From Streptomyces niger (GTDB lineage Bacteria > Actinomycetota > Actinomycetes > Streptomycetales > Streptomycetaceae), in NCBI RefSeq assembly GCF_000718305.1, contig NZ_JOFQ01000001.1, positions 62,001 through 126,000 of the forward strand: a DNA stretch of 64,000 nt, given 5' to 3'. Below the pieces are notes generated by a model, which was not told the origin of the DNA, searched no databases, and worked only from the letters and a program-made list of their open reading frames with translations. Positions 50,856-60,034 of the stretch are shown piece by piece (the first letter of the stretch is position 1; the number at the start of each line of letters is the position of its first letter). The translations under genes and the position numbers were made by a program.

Positions 50856-51275
50856 ATGAGCGGTTCCGTCACCCTCGCGTACGACTATCCACTGCTCGGC
50901 GTTTTCTGGACCACGTTCTGGCTGTTCATGTGGATGCTGTGGTTCTTCCTGCTCTTCCGCGTCATCGGTGACGTCTTCCGCGACGACCGGCTGAACGGAT
51001 GGGCCAAGGCGGGCTGGATCGTCTTCGTCCTCGTACTGCCCCTCATCGGTGTCCTCATCTACGTCCTCGCCAGGGGCCGCGGCATGGGCCGACGCGAAGT
51101 GAGCAGGGCGCAGGCTCAGCAGGAGGCGTTCGACGAGTACGTTCGCCGGACCGCGGCAACGGGCACGTCCCGCACCAGTCAGGCCGAGGAGCTGGCGAAA
51201 CTGACCCGGATCAGGGACCGCGGCAACCTCACGGAGTCCGAGTTCCAGCAGGCGAAGGACAAGATCCTGCACTGA
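50856..51275 (+). CDS. SHOCT-domain membrane protein
   Basis: 139 aa from ATG 50856 (GAAGGAGAAGACC upstream). Two helices (FWTTFWLFMWMLWFFLLFRV and AGWIVFVLVLPLIGVLIYVL) as in PLDc_N/phospholipase-D-nuclease N-terminal membrane modules, then a cytoplasmic SHOCT hairpin: EELAKLTRIRDRGNLTESEF QQ. Proteins of this architecture are widespread in Streptomyces stress regulons. The function is unknown. Confidence 0.82.
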   Translation: MSGSVTLAYDYPLLGVFWTTFWLFMWMLWFFLLFRVIGDVFRDDRLNGWAKAGWIVFVLVLPLIGVLIYVLARGRGMGRREVSRAQAQQEAFDEYVRRTAATGTSRTSQAEELAKLTRIRDRGNLTESEFQQAKDKILH

Positions 51276-51350
51276 CCGCACTGGCCGCACTGGTCTCGGT
51301 GGCATCGGTGACCACGCTGTCTTGATGGACCCTTCCGGACGGAGGCAGCC

Positions 51351-53087
51351 ATGGCGGGAGAAGCATCAAGGCCGCGGACCGGTCCGTCCCGTGACGCAGC
51401 GGGCGCGGGTACCGCGCCGGTGAGCGAGAGCCCTGCTCAGCCACCGAGGTCCCGCAAGCACCGGGAACTGTTGTCCCTCACGCTCCCCGGCTGCTGGGGT
51501 GCGCTCCTGTTCGCCTGTCTCTCCTTCACCCCGTCGCTGCTGCCCCGCGGCGGCATCCTGCAAGGCTTGATCTGCGGCATCAACGCCGCCCTCGGTTACG
51601 GGGCCGGTGTACTCGCCGCATGGCTATGGCGCGCGTTCGCCGATCGCGAGCCACGGCCCGCACGGCGCAAGTCCTGGACGGTCTTCCTCCTCGGCGCGGT
51701 CTTCCTGTTCGGACTCTTCTTCGGCTTCGGGCAGTACTGGCAGCACCAGATCCGGCAGCTGATGGGCGTAACTCACTACAACGTCCCGCTCGCCGTGGTT
51801 TCGCCGCTGATCGCGGCGCTGGTCTTCTGCCTCCTGCTGCTGGCCGCACGCGGCATCCGCGCCTTGTACCGGCGCCTCGTGCGCCTGCTCAGGCGCTGGA
51901 TCGGACCGCGCGCGGCGGCCGCCGTCGGCTGGGCCGCGGTCGCCGCCCTGGTCTGGGCGCTCGTCACCGGCCTGCTGCTCAACGGCCTCGTCACCCTCGC
52001 CAACGACGCGTTCTCACTACGCGACACCACCACCGAGGAGGGGGCCCACCGGCCCACGACGACCCTTCGCTCCGGCGGTCCCGGCTCGCTCGTGCCGTGG
52101 GACACCCTGGGCCTGCAAGGACGCAACTTCACCGGCACCGGCCCCTCGACGACACAGATCGAGCGGTTCACCGGCCGTGCGGCGCAGGAGCCGGTCCGGT
52201 CGTACGCCGGACTGGAGTCGGCCGACAGCGCGGAGGCCCGGGCCGCGAAGGCGGTCGACGACCTGACCCGGCAGGGCGGCTTCCAGCGCAAGAACCTGCT
52301 CGTGGTGACAACGACGGGAAGCGGCTGGGTGGATCCCGCGTGCGTGGATACCTTCGAGTACCTCAGTGGCGGCGACTCGGCCACCATAGCGATGCAGTAC
52401 TCCTACCTGCCGTCGTGGCTCTCCTACCTGGTCGACCAGACCAAGGCCCGGGAGGCGGGCCGTGCCCTCTTCGACGCGGTCTACGACGACTGGTCGAAAC
52501 TGCCGCCGCGCCACCGCCCGCGGCTGTTCGTCGCCGGTGAGAGCCTGGGGTCCTTCGGCGGGGAGACCGCCTTCAGCGGGGAGTACGACCTGCGCAACCG
52601 CACCGCGGGCACCCTGTTCGCCGGTCCGCCCGCCTTCAACACCCTGTTCCGGGAGTTCAGCGACCACCGTGATGCCGGCAGCCCCGAGATCCAGCCCGTC
52701 TACAAGGACGGCCGGACCGTACGGTTCGCCACCGATCCGGCCGCACAGATTCCGCCGTCGGACCGGCCTTGGAAGGGCAGTCGCGTCCTGTACCTCATGC
52801 ACTCCTCCGACCCGATCGTCTGGTGGAGTCCGCGCCTCGTCCACAGCAAGCCGGACTGGATCGGCCAGCACCCGGGCGAGGACGTGCTCAAGCAAATGGT
52901 GTGGCTACCCCTCGTCACCTTCTGGCAGGTCACCGCGGACCTCCCCTTCGCCACCGGCGTACCCAGCGGCCACGGTCACACGTACACCACCGAATACGTC
53001 GACGCGTGGAACACCGTCATGCGGCCCCCGGACATGTCCGCCCACCAACTCGACCGGCTCAAGGACATCATCGCGGTCGGGAAGTGA
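51351..53087 (+). CDS. Membrane-anchored alpha/beta hydrolase (DUF2319-type)
   Basis: 578 aa. Four N-terminal helices up to about residue 215 (LLFACLSFTPSLLPRGGILQ; VFLLGAVFLFGLFFGFGQYW; LIAALVFCLLLLAARGI; AVAALVWALVTGLLLNGLVT), then a soluble alpha/beta-hydrolase domain with nucleophile elbow FVAGESLGSFGGE, acid in YLMHSSDPIVWW, and catalytic His in PSGHGHTYTTEYVDAW. The family is found in mycobacteria and streptomycetes with unknown substrate. ATG with GGAGG upstream. It ends 8 bp before the convergent CPBP gene. Confidence 0.87.
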   Translation: MAGEASRPRTGPSRDAAGAGTAPVSESPAQPPRSRKHRELLSLTLPGCWGALLFACLSFTPSLLPRGGILQGLICGINAALGYGAGVLAAWLWRAFADREPRPARRKSWTVFLLGAVFLFGLFFGFGQYWQHQIRQLMGVTHYNVPLAVVSPLIAALVFCLLLLAARGIRALYRRLVRLLRRWIGPRAAAAVGWAAVAALVWALVTGLLLNGLVTLANDAFSLRDTTTEEGAHRPTTTLRSGGPGSLVPWDTLGLQGRNFTGTGPSTTQIERFTGRAAQEPVRSYAGLESADSAEARAAKAVDDLTRQGGFQRKNLLVVTTTGSGWVDPACVDTFEYLSGGDSATIAMQYSYLPSWLSYLVDQTKAREAGRALFDAVYDDWSKLPPRHRPRLFVAGESLGSFGGETAFSGEYDLRNRTAGTLFAGPPAFNTLFREFSDHRDAGSPEIQPVYKDGRTVRFATDPAAQIPPSDRPWKGSRVLYLMHSSDPIVWWSPRLVHSKPDWIGQHPGEDVLKQMVWLPLVTFWQVTADLPFATGVPSGHGHTYTTEYVDAWNTVMRPPDMSAHQLDRLKDIIAVGK

Positions 53088-53095
53088 CGGGTCGA

Positions 53096-53839
53096 TCACC
53101 GCAGCAGGAAACCGACCAGGTAGCCGAACGCGTTGACCGCCCAGTGCAGGCCCATCGGCGCCAGCAGACTGCCGCTACGACGGCGCAACTCGCAGAAGAG
53201 CACGCCGGCGGCCCCCGTGAACAGCACTGCGCCCACGACGGCAACCGTCGCACCGTAAGTGGAACTGCCCAACACCGAGGTCAGCACGGGTTTCACGCTC
53301 GCCAGGTGCAGCGACGGCAGAACATGCCACAGCCCGAACAGCACGCTCGACACGGTCGTCGCCCACACCGCACCCCGTGCCCTACGCACCAGGCCGTACA
53401 GCACACCCCGGAAGGCCACCTCCTCCAGCAGCACCGTGCCGAGCGGTACCGTCGCCAGGACCCGCAGCGCCACCTGACCACCCGTCAGCGCGCCGTACCG
53501 CTCGTCCGCGAACGAGCCCCGGGTCGCCGGCAACAGGGCCGCCCCCGCGTACACCACACCGACCAACGCGACCAGCAACACGGCCCAGCGCGCCCCACGC
53601 CCCAGCGTGGCAGGAGCCAGCCCCGCATCCGCCCAGGTGCCGCCGGCCAGAAAGAGCACTCCCAGCAGCACCGCACTGACCACCACGGCGGTCAGCATCC
53701 CGAACGACGGCCACCAGCGGTTGTTGGCCAGGTTGGTGACCGCCAGCACGGCGACGGTGACGCCCACGGCCGTGCCCGTACGCATCGCCCGCGGCGCGCG
53801 CCCGGTGTTTTCTGCTGTGTCAGTTCCCTCTCGGTGCAT
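53096..53839 (-). CDS. CPBP-family intramembrane metalloprotease
   Basis: 247 aa from ATG 53839. Seven or so helices with the Abi/CPBP motifs in order: LLEEVAFRGVLYGLV (EExxxR), SSVLFGLWHVLPSLHL (FxxxH) and APMGLHWAVNAFGYLVGF (HxxxN). The family includes type II CAAX proteases and bacteriocin-immunity proteins. The N-terminal 15 residues are polar. Convergent with the alpha/beta hydrolase gene. The target is unknown. Confidence 0.87.
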   Translation of the reverse strand: MHREGTDTAENTGRAPRAMRTGTAVGVTVAVLAVTNLANNRWWPSFGMLTAVVVSAVLLGVLFLAGGTWADAGLAPATLGRGARWAVLLVALVGVVYAGAALLPATRGSFADERYGALTGGQVALRVLATVPLGTVLLEEVAFRGVLYGLVRRARGAVWATTVSSVLFGLWHVLPSLHLASVKPVLTSVLGSSTYGATVAVVGAVLFTGAAGVLFCELRRRSGSLLAPMGLHWAVNAFGYLVGFLLR

Positions 53840-54143
53840 GAACCGCTCCAGGAGGAGTGTGCCGGCGGCCCGGCGTGGGCCCCGGTCGTTGCGGTCATCC
53901 TGTCCCCGACGCCCGCCGCGGTCCGCCGAACACCGGGTGGCCGAGCGATCGGCCGCATTCGCCGGGCCGCATCCGGGACGGGCCACGAGCCGGATACCCT
54001 CGGCACACCCGCTTCGAGGGGTGCCGAGCAAGCCGCACGCCGTGGGATGCTGGTGCTCGATGCAGGGGGGTGTCGGGCATGGTGTGTCAACTGCACCTTA
54101 TCTGGCTCGTTGGACAGGGCGGTCCCGAGCCTCAAGGAGAGGT
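53840..54143. other. Gene-free stretch
   Basis: 304 bp between the CPBP gene and the integrase relic. No coding or repeat signal is evident beyond GC-rich short palindromes. Confidence 0.3.
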
Positions 54144-54380
54144 ATGCAGGACCACCACCGCGAGCTGATCGAGGGGCGAGCAACTGTCCCCCGCGTCGGC
54201 TCCGTCGTCGGGCTGGAGACCAGGTCCCCCGGATACGCCGTCCTTGACACCTCCGGTGATGTCGTTGAGTCTGTCGTCTCGTTTCTGCGAGAGCTCGCGC
54301 TCGACGACAATCGGCCGCTCACGGGCCGCAGTTATGCCTACGACATACTGCGCTGGTTTGGCAGTGGCACTCCCGAATGA
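54144..54380 (+). pseudogene. Tyrosine-recombinase N-terminal relic
   Basis: 78 codons from ATG 54144 with AAGGAGAGG upstream. After a variable start it reads [44 protein letters not shown], which matches the N-terminal SAM-like DNA-binding domain of integrases (PLTxRSYxxDLLRW). It stops after RWFG, well before the catalytic domain. A leftover of an integrated element. Confidence 0.55.
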
Positions 54381-54549
54381 ACAGATCGCCGTTGCGGAGG
54401 GCCGGTTCCCGAGGGGACGATGCGTGGAGGTGCCGGGCGGTCATCCCGGCGAAGTGTTGGAGGCGCTGCTTGTGAACACCGCACCGTGGTGCGCCTCGCT
54501 GTGCGCGCCAGACGCTGGCCACTTCGCTTCGCCCGCCGGCTGACGACAC

Positions 54550-54660
54550 GTCGCGCGGGCGACGGTACTCGTGCGAGTAGCGTTTGATCGCCTCGCCGAC
54601 CGTGGGGTCATAGACGATGGGCAGCAGTTCGGCCGGGTGGTCCCGCAGGATCTGCCGCCG
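54550..54660 (-). pseudogene. Malic enzyme fragment
   Basis: About 37 codons match the conserved N-terminal part of NAD-dependent malic enzyme: [20 protein letters not shown] then [14 protein letters not shown] (YTPTVG and RGL/RRPRG context). Sequence on both sides is unrelated, so only this internal slice survives. Confidence 0.7.
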
Positions 54661-54808
54661 TACAGCGTGGAACCGCGTGATGCGGGCACGGCAGGCCCGC
54701 ATCACATCCTTCCGAGCGGCGGGGAACAGCAGGAGCCACCGCATGCCTGCCGGCAGGCACGAAGAGCTTGGCCCCGTCCCGTGAAACCGCAGGCACGGCC
54801 TGCCGCGG

Positions 54809-55600
54809 TCAGTCGGCCTCCACTGCCTCCTTGCCACGCAGGGAGGTGAAGGCCCACAGCGCCACGGCGAAGACGGTGACACCGAGGCCCGTGAGGCAGA
54901 CTCCGGTCCACCCCGCCCGCGTCCACACGAACGACGCCACCGCCGAACCGAGCGCGCCGCCCAGGAAGTAGAAGGTCATGTAGATGCTGTTGATCCGGTT
55001 GCGCGCGGCCGCGTCGATGTCGTAGATGATCCGCTGGTTGAGCACATGCAGCCCCTGCACGCCGATGTCGAGGATCAGGATGCCGACCACGATGCCGACC
55101 AGGGTCCGGCCGGCGAACAGGAGCACCACGTACGCCAGGGCGATCAGGGCGACGGCGAGCGCGGTCGGCATGGGGTGGGTGTGCCGCTTCACGCGGCCGG
55201 TGAGGTTTGCGGCCATGGCGCCCGCCGCGCCCAGAAGCCCGAACAGGCCGATGACGGCGGGCGAGTAGTGGAACGGGGCCCGGCTGAGCTGCAGGGCGGC
55301 CGTGGACCAGAAGATGCTGAAGCCGGCGAAGCCCAGGGCGCCGTAGGCGGAGCGGACGCGGATCGCCGGGGTGGCGCGGTAGCTGCGGAGGGTGGAGCGC
55401 AACACCTCGCCGTACGGGGCGCGGTGCGGGATTTCGACGTCCATGGTGCGCAGGGCGCGGCGCAGAATGACGTTGACGATGCTCATCAGGACGGCGGCCG
55501 CGAGGAACAGCGGGCGCCAGCCGATGTATTCGGTCACCACGCCGGAAATGGTCCGCGCGAGCAGCATGCCGGTGAGCAGGCCGCTGATGACGGTCGCCAC
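54809..55600 (-). pseudogene. MFS transporter lacking its N-terminal third
   Basis: 263 codons read as the second two-thirds of a sugar/drug MFS permease, beginning mid-protein with VISGLLTGMLLARTISGVVT and EYIGWRPLFLAAAVLMSIVN, then the second six-helix bundle ([60 protein letters not shown]). No start codon context or first four helices are present upstream. The break at about 55600 lies 290 bp from the gnd relic, so the same rearrangement may have removed both 5' ends. Confidence 0.75.
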
Positions 55601-55888
55601 ACCGGATCGCAGAAGGCCCCCCGGCCTCAGCGAGCAGGAATCAGCAAACGGTTCGGTTCCGCTCCGTCAAATGATCTACTGCGCGGAGCGCCGACCCACG
55701 AAGGGGTAGTCGACTGCGACAGCTATCCATGACACCCCATCAGGGAAGTCAGCAACAGGTCAGCATAAGCCCCGCCAAAGCCCGTCTCGGACCGCTAGGA
55801 AACGCCAAGATCAACAAAGCAGAAGATGGCTTGTGACCAGGGGAAACACAGGTAACAGCGGCAGTGCTACCACCACGGACCAGCACTC
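55601..55888. other. Junction sequence, lower GC
   Basis: 288 bp between the truncated MFS and gnd relics. It is distinctly lower in GC than its neighbours (for example aaacgccaagatcaacaaag) and has no open frame of note. It may be an element end or a scar. Confidence 0.4.
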
Positions 55889-56649
55889 GTGAAGATGACG
55901 CACAACGGCATCGAGTACGCCGACATGCAGCTCATCGGCGAGGCGTACCAGCTGCTGCGCGACGTGGCCGGATACTCCACCGCGCAGATCGCGGACGTCT
56001 TCCGCACCTGGAACACCGGGCGCCTGGACTCCTACCTGATCGAGATCACCGCGGAAGTGCTGTCCCATGTGGACGAGGCGACGGGCAAGCCGTTCGTGGA
56101 CGTGGTGCTCGACCGGGCGGAGCAGAAGGGCACCGGCCGCTGGACCGTGCAGATCGCCCTGGACCTGGGCGTTCCCGTCTCCGGCATCGCCGAGGCCGTC
56201 TTCGCCCGCTCCGTCTCCCTTCCACGAGATGGCCGCCGGCAGCGCGGAGTACGACTGGCACCTCGACCTCGGCAAGGTCGCCGCCATCTGGCGCGGCGGA
56301 TGCATCATCCGGGCCGCCTTCCTCGACCGGATCACCCGCGCCTACGAGGCACAGCCCCAGCTGCCGAGCCTCCTCGCCGACAAGAGCTTCGCCGAGGAGA
56401 TCGCCGCCGCGCAGGACGACTGGCGCGACGTGCTCGCCACCGCCGCCAGGCAGGGCGTTCCCACCCCCGCGTTCGCCGCCACCCTCGCCTACTACGACTC
56501 GTTGCGCGCCGAGCGCCTCCCCGCCGCCCTCACCCAGGGCCAGCGCGACTACTTCGGCGCACACACCTACCGCCGCACCGACCGCGACGGCGTCTTCCAC
56601 ACCCTCTGGGGCGGCGACAAGACCGAAGTCGACAGCTGACGGGCGTTCG
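55886..56649 (+). repeat. Direct repeat of gnd 3' part (right copy)
   Basis: Matches 538-1308. Identity ends at ggcgttcg after the stop codon in both copies, then the sequences diverge completely. Confidence 0.9.
55889..56639 (+). pseudogene. gnd: gnd relic: 5'-truncated and frameshifted
   Basis: Starts at MKMTHNGIEYADMQLIGEAY in the middle of 6-phosphogluconate dehydrogenase. It shares the ~44-residue internal deletion of the left copy and has in addition lost 8 bp (acccaggg) after GCCCGCTCCGTCTCC, which shifts the frame. The C-terminal part then continues in another frame from HEMAAGSAEYDWHLDLGKV to GVFHTLWGGDKTEVDS. Codons in the first 235 bp are more standard Streptomyces usage than in the left copy. 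Non-functional. Confidence 0.9.
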
Positions 56650-56999
56650 GCTCGCAAGGGCCGACGCGGTCGGCGAGGGCCGGCACGCTGGTTCCTGCGC
56701 CGCCGCCGGAGCCGCCCGTACGGAGTACCGGGAGTACCGGGCCCTTCCGGGTGTGCGCGCCGTCCGGAAGGGCGGCGTGCGCACCGGCCGGCTTCGAGCG
56801 GCCGTAGGTCCAGGACGGCCGGTAGTGGGCGCACGCGATGGCCGCACGGCCCGAACGCTCTCGATGGCGCTGTCGGCCTCCTTACACTGGGCGCGTCCGC
56901 AAGCACGACGACCCGTGCAGCCGTGCTGACGCACCGGACATCCGGGCCGTGCACCCGCCCTGCTCCGCGTCATCGGCGCACATCCCACTGGAGGGCATC
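56650..56999. other. Gene-free stretch after gnd relic
   Basis: 350 bp. It contains a GCCGAC-gcg-GTCGGC hairpin at 56660-56674, which would be the natural gnd terminator, and otherwise nothing coding. The GTG of the next gene is at its right end. Confidence 0.45.
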
Positions 57000-57590
57000 G
57001 TGTCCGTCTCGGTCGAGGAACTCTGTGCTGTCGCAAGCCATATCCTGCGCACCACTCGCTACATGACGCTGGGCACCGCTTCGACCGCAGGAGTTCCCAT
57101 GGTGACTCCGCTGGCCCACGCCTGGGACGATCAGGACGCGTTCTACTGGTTCTCGGGAGCGGAATCCGTGCATTCCCTGAACATCGAGCGCAATCCGGTG
57201 GTCTCGATCGTCGTATTCGACTCCAATCCGCCCGACGGGGGCGGCCAGGGCCTCTACGCATGCGGCCGGGCCGAGGCGTTGCAGGGCGACGCGCTGGCCG
57301 AGGGATGCGAGATCTACTACTCCCGCCGTTACCCCGACCCGGCCGCGCGCTCCGAGCGGTACCGGCCGCCCGCGCAGTTCCGGGACCCCGCACCCAACCG
57401 GCTGTACCGGGCGCGGATCGAGTCGTACTCGGTACTGAGCCCCGAGGGCCACCCCGTGCACGGGGACACGGTCAGCCACCGGGTCGCCATCCCGTTCCGC
57501 ACCGGGCTCCTCGCCGGGCCGAGGCCGTCCCGCCGACCGTGCCCGACCGGCTCTGACCATGGCGCAGCTGGAGGACCTCGCCCTCGATGA
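57000..57590 (+). CDS. Pyridoxamine 5'-phosphate oxidase-family FMN-binding protein
   Basis: 196 aa from GTG 57000. Split-barrel fold: RYMTLGTASTAGVPMVTPLA (strand-turn with flavin contact), AFYWFSGAESVHSLNIERNP, VVSIVVFDSNPPDGGGQGLY and a GRAEAL strand. It is related to F420/FMN-dependent reductases rather than PdxH, since the PLP-binding C-terminal motif is lacking. It is first of the chromosomal-looking genes right of the accessory region. Its 3' end lies 36 bp from a convergent MocR gene. Confidence 0.8.
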   Translation: MSVSVEELCAVASHILRTTRYMTLGTASTAGVPMVTPLAHAWDDQDAFYWFSGAESVHSLNIERNPVVSIVVFDSNPPDGGGQGLYACGRAEALQGDALAEGCEIYYSRRYPDPAARSERYRPPAQFRDPAPNRLYRARIESYSVLSPEGHPVHGDTVSHRVAIPFRTGLLAGPRPSRRPCPTGSDHGAAGGPRPR

Positions 57591-57625
57591 GGCGTGGCTC
57601 GCCCGGCGGTGAGCGGCCCCGCCTC

Positions 57626-59173
57626 TCAGGCGATCCAGTGGGGGCGTCGGCGGGCGGAGGTGGGACGCGCCAGGGCGGCGGGGAGGGCCGTGGCCAGGCG
57701 GTGTACGGCCTCGCGGAGGGTGTCCGGTGCGGTGGTGTACGGGATGCGGAGGCGTTGCTCGAAGAGGCCCGGGTCCGTGGCGAAGTGGGCGCCGCTCTCG
57801 ATGCGTACGCCGTGTTCCCAGGCCCGTTCGGCGAGGGCCGTGGCGATCGGTTCACCCAGCTCGGCCCAGAGTGACAGGCCGCCGGGCGGCAGGTGCCAGC
57901 GCCACTGCGGGAGGTGTTCCGTCAACGCCTGCGCCAGTGCGGCCCGTTGGTCGCGGAGTTGGGCGAGGCGGTCCGGCAGGAGCGCGTCGGCCCGGTCGAG
58001 CAGGTCCAGCGCGAGGAGTTGGTCCAGCACCGAGCCGCCCATGTCGGTGGCGACGCGCTGACCGGCGAGTTCGGTGACGAGCTGGGCGGGCGCACGCAGC
58101 CAGCCGATGCGCAGCCCGGCCCAGTGGGTCTTGCTCATCGAACCGATGGTGATCAGGCGGCCGGTCCCGTAGCCCGCCGCTGCGTGGGAGGCGAAGGGCG
58201 GCGGAGCGGGCACGTCCAGGGCGAGTTCGGCCAGCGTTTCGTCGATGACCAGCCAAGTTCCGGAGCGTTCCGCGGCGCGCAGTACCCGGGCGCGTGCGTG
58301 CTCGGGCAGGAGGCAGCCGGTCGGATTGTGGAAGTCGGGGGTCAGGTAGGCGAGTCGGGGCACCGCCCGGTGGAACGTCGCTTCGGTGATCTCGATGTCC
58401 CAGCCGTCGTCGGTCACGGGGACGGACACGGTGCGCAGCCGGGCGCGGCGCATGGCGTCCAGCGCGTTCGGGTACGACGGGTTCTCGGTCATGATGCGGT
58501 CGCCGGGGCGGCAGAGGAGACCGAGGACGAGGGTGAGGGCGTGTTGCGCGCCGGCGGTCACCAGGATCTGTTCGGGCAGGGTGGGCAGGCCGCGTCGTAC
58601 GAAGCGTTCGGCGACGGCGGCGCGCAGTTCCGGCAGGCCGTAGGGGTGGTAGCCGGGTGTGTGCAGCTGGGCGGCCAGGTGAGGTGCGATTCGGGCGAGT
58701 GCCTCGACGATGGTTCCCTCGGGCAGGCTCGGGGCAGCCCTGGCCAGGTCGATCGCGGTCTCCCGGGGCGCGAGGAGGCGCGCGACTCCCCTGGGCGTGC
58801 GGCCTTCCGGCAGCGTCGTCCACGTACCGGAGCCCTGCCGGCTGCGCGCGTAACCGCCCTCCCGCAGCAGGTCGTACACGGCGGTGACGGTGGGCCGGCT
58901 GACGTTCAGGGCCGCGGCCAGTTCGCGCTCGGCGGGGAGCCTGACGTGCAGTGCGATGCGTCCGTCCAGGATCAGCGCACCGATCGCTCGGGCGAGATGG
59001 CGGTAGACGGGCCTCTCCCCCGCCGGGTCGGGCAGCAGCGCGGCGAGTCGGTGCCCGCCGAGGGCGCGTTCCGCGCGGCCTGCCGTGTCCGCGCGGGGAT
59101 ACGTCCGGGGAGGGGTGCACCGATGCTCGGGGGAGTCGGCAGGTGCCTGCGAAGGCGGAGACGCGTCAGCCAT
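57626..59173 (-). CDS. MocR/GntR-type regulator with aminotransferase domain (YczR-like)
   Basis: 515 aa. Winged HTH at about residues 50-120 (PVYRHLARAIGALILDGRIA, LPAERELAAALNVSRPTVTA, VYDLLREGGYARSRQGSGTW), linker, then a fold-type I PLP domain: PYGLPELRAAVAERFVRRG, TAGAQHALTLVLGLLCRPGD, TPDFHNPTGCLLPEHAR, and the PLP lysine in SMSKTHWAGLRIGW. MocR proteins sense PLP or amino compounds. The divergent YczE-type gene 110 bp away is the classic target of YczR-group members, so this is likely its regulator. Confidence 0.9.
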   Translation of the reverse strand: MADASPPSQAPADSPEHRCTPPRTYPRADTAGRAERALGGHRLAALLPDPAGERPVYRHLARAIGALILDGRIALHVRLPAERELAAALNVSRPTVTAVYDLLREGGYARSRQGSGTWTTLPEGRTPRGVARLLAPRETAIDLARAAPSLPEGTIVEALARIAPHLAAQLHTPGYHPYGLPELRAAVAERFVRRGLPTLPEQILVTAGAQHALTLVLGLLCRPGDRIMTENPSYPNALDAMRRARLRTVSVPVTDDGWDIEITEATFHRAVPRLAYLTPDFHNPTGCLLPEHARARVLRAAERSGTWLVIDETLAELALDVPAPPPFASHAAAGYGTGRLITIGSMSKTHWAGLRIGWLRAPAQLVTELAGQRVATDMGGSVLDQLLALDLLDRADALLPDRLAQLRDQRAALAQALTEHLPQWRWHLPPGGLSLWAELGEPIATALAERAWEHGVRIESGAHFATDPGLFEQRLRIPYTTAPDTLREAVHRLATALPAALARPTSARRRPHWIA

Positions 59174-59284
59174 ACCATTCTTCCGGGATTGGCCATGGGA
59201 ACGGAGCCGATCACTGTACAGAGTTGCCCGCAATGGCCGGCCACGAGGGCGCGGCGCACGAGACGCATTGCGGAGGCGGCAGGT
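59174..59284. promoter_or_regulatory. Divergent promoter/operator region of MocR-YczE pair
   Basis: 111 bp between the two start codons. Contains the palindrome CTGTACAG (59214-59221) and the related half-sites ATTGGCCAT (59188-59196) and CAATGGCC further right, possible binding sites for the MocR protein. Confidence 0.35.
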
Positions 59285-60034
59285 ATGGCACGGCAGCGGC
59301 AACGACGGGGGCAGCGACAGCGAGAGGGGCAGCGACAGCGGCGGGAGTTGCCCTCGCTCGGCTATCTCCCCCTGCGCGAGCGGCCGTTGCGTCGGCTGAC
59401 CCAGCTGTTCGTCGGCCTCGCCCTGTACGGGTTCAGCCTCTCGGTGCTGGTGCGGGCCTCGTTGGGCGTCAATCCGTGGAGCGTGCTGTACGAGGGGGTG
59501 GCGGAGCGCACGTCCCTGAGTTTCGGCACGGTCAGCGCCGTACTGGGCGTCCTCGTACTGGCGTGGTGGATTCCGCTCGGGTTGCGGCCGACGTTCGGCA
59601 CCGTCGCCAACATCGTCGTGCTGGCGTGCGCCGCCGACCTCGGCCTCCGGCTGCTCCCCGAGCACCTCGGGCTGGCGGTCCGGGTCGCCCTGCTGGTCGG
59701 CGGGGTGCTGCTCAACGGGCTGTCGGTGGCCGTCTACGTCGGTGCGCGCCTCGGCCCGGGGCCGCGGGACGGGCTGATGACCGGCACCGCCGCGGTGACC
59801 GGGCGCTCCCTGCGCCAGGTCCGCACGCTGATGGAGATCGTGGTGCTCGCGGTGGGCTGGCTGCTCGGCGGGACCGTCGGCGTCGGGACGGTGCTGTACG
59901 CGTGCGCGGTCGGTCCGGTCACGCAGTGCTGCGTGCCGTGGTTCGCGTACCGGGGCGCGGTCACACCTTCTGTACGGTCACGCCCGCGGCGATCAGGGCG
60001 TCCGTCTCCTCGTTCGGCGCCGACTCGTCGGTGA
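59285..60034 (+). CDS. YczE/YitT-type integral membrane protein
   Basis: 249 aa from ATG 59285. The first 35 residues are Arg/Gln-rich, then five to six helices: LTQLFVGLALYGFSLSVLVR, NPWSVLYEGVAERTSLSFGT (typical GxxPWxVLxxGL-type motif), VALLVGGVLLNGLSVAVYVG, LGPGPRDGLMTGTAAVTGRS, and VGWLLGGTVGVGTVLYACAV. The PWxV and GPRDGL motifs mark the YczE group, usually paired with a MocR regulator as here. The last 25 codons overlap the convergent DeoR gene. Function unproven. Confidence 0.82.
   Translation: MARQRQRRGQRQREGQRQRRELPSLGYLPLRERPLRRLTQLFVGLALYGFSLSVLVRASLGVNPWSVLYEGVAERTSLSFGTVSAVLGVLVLAWWIPLGLRPTFGTVANIVVLACAADLGLRLLPEHLGLAVRVALLVGGVLLNGLSVAVYVGARLGPGPRDGLMTGTAAVTGRSLRQVRTLMEIVVLAVGWLLGGTVGVGTVLYACAVGPVTQCCVPWFAYRGAVTPSVRSRPRRSGRPSPRSAPTRR

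Noticed and set aside
57893..59165. Long plus-strand frame across the MocR gene
   Set aside because: Mirror of the MocR coding sequence. Its only real protein content is the YczE gene that begins at 59285.
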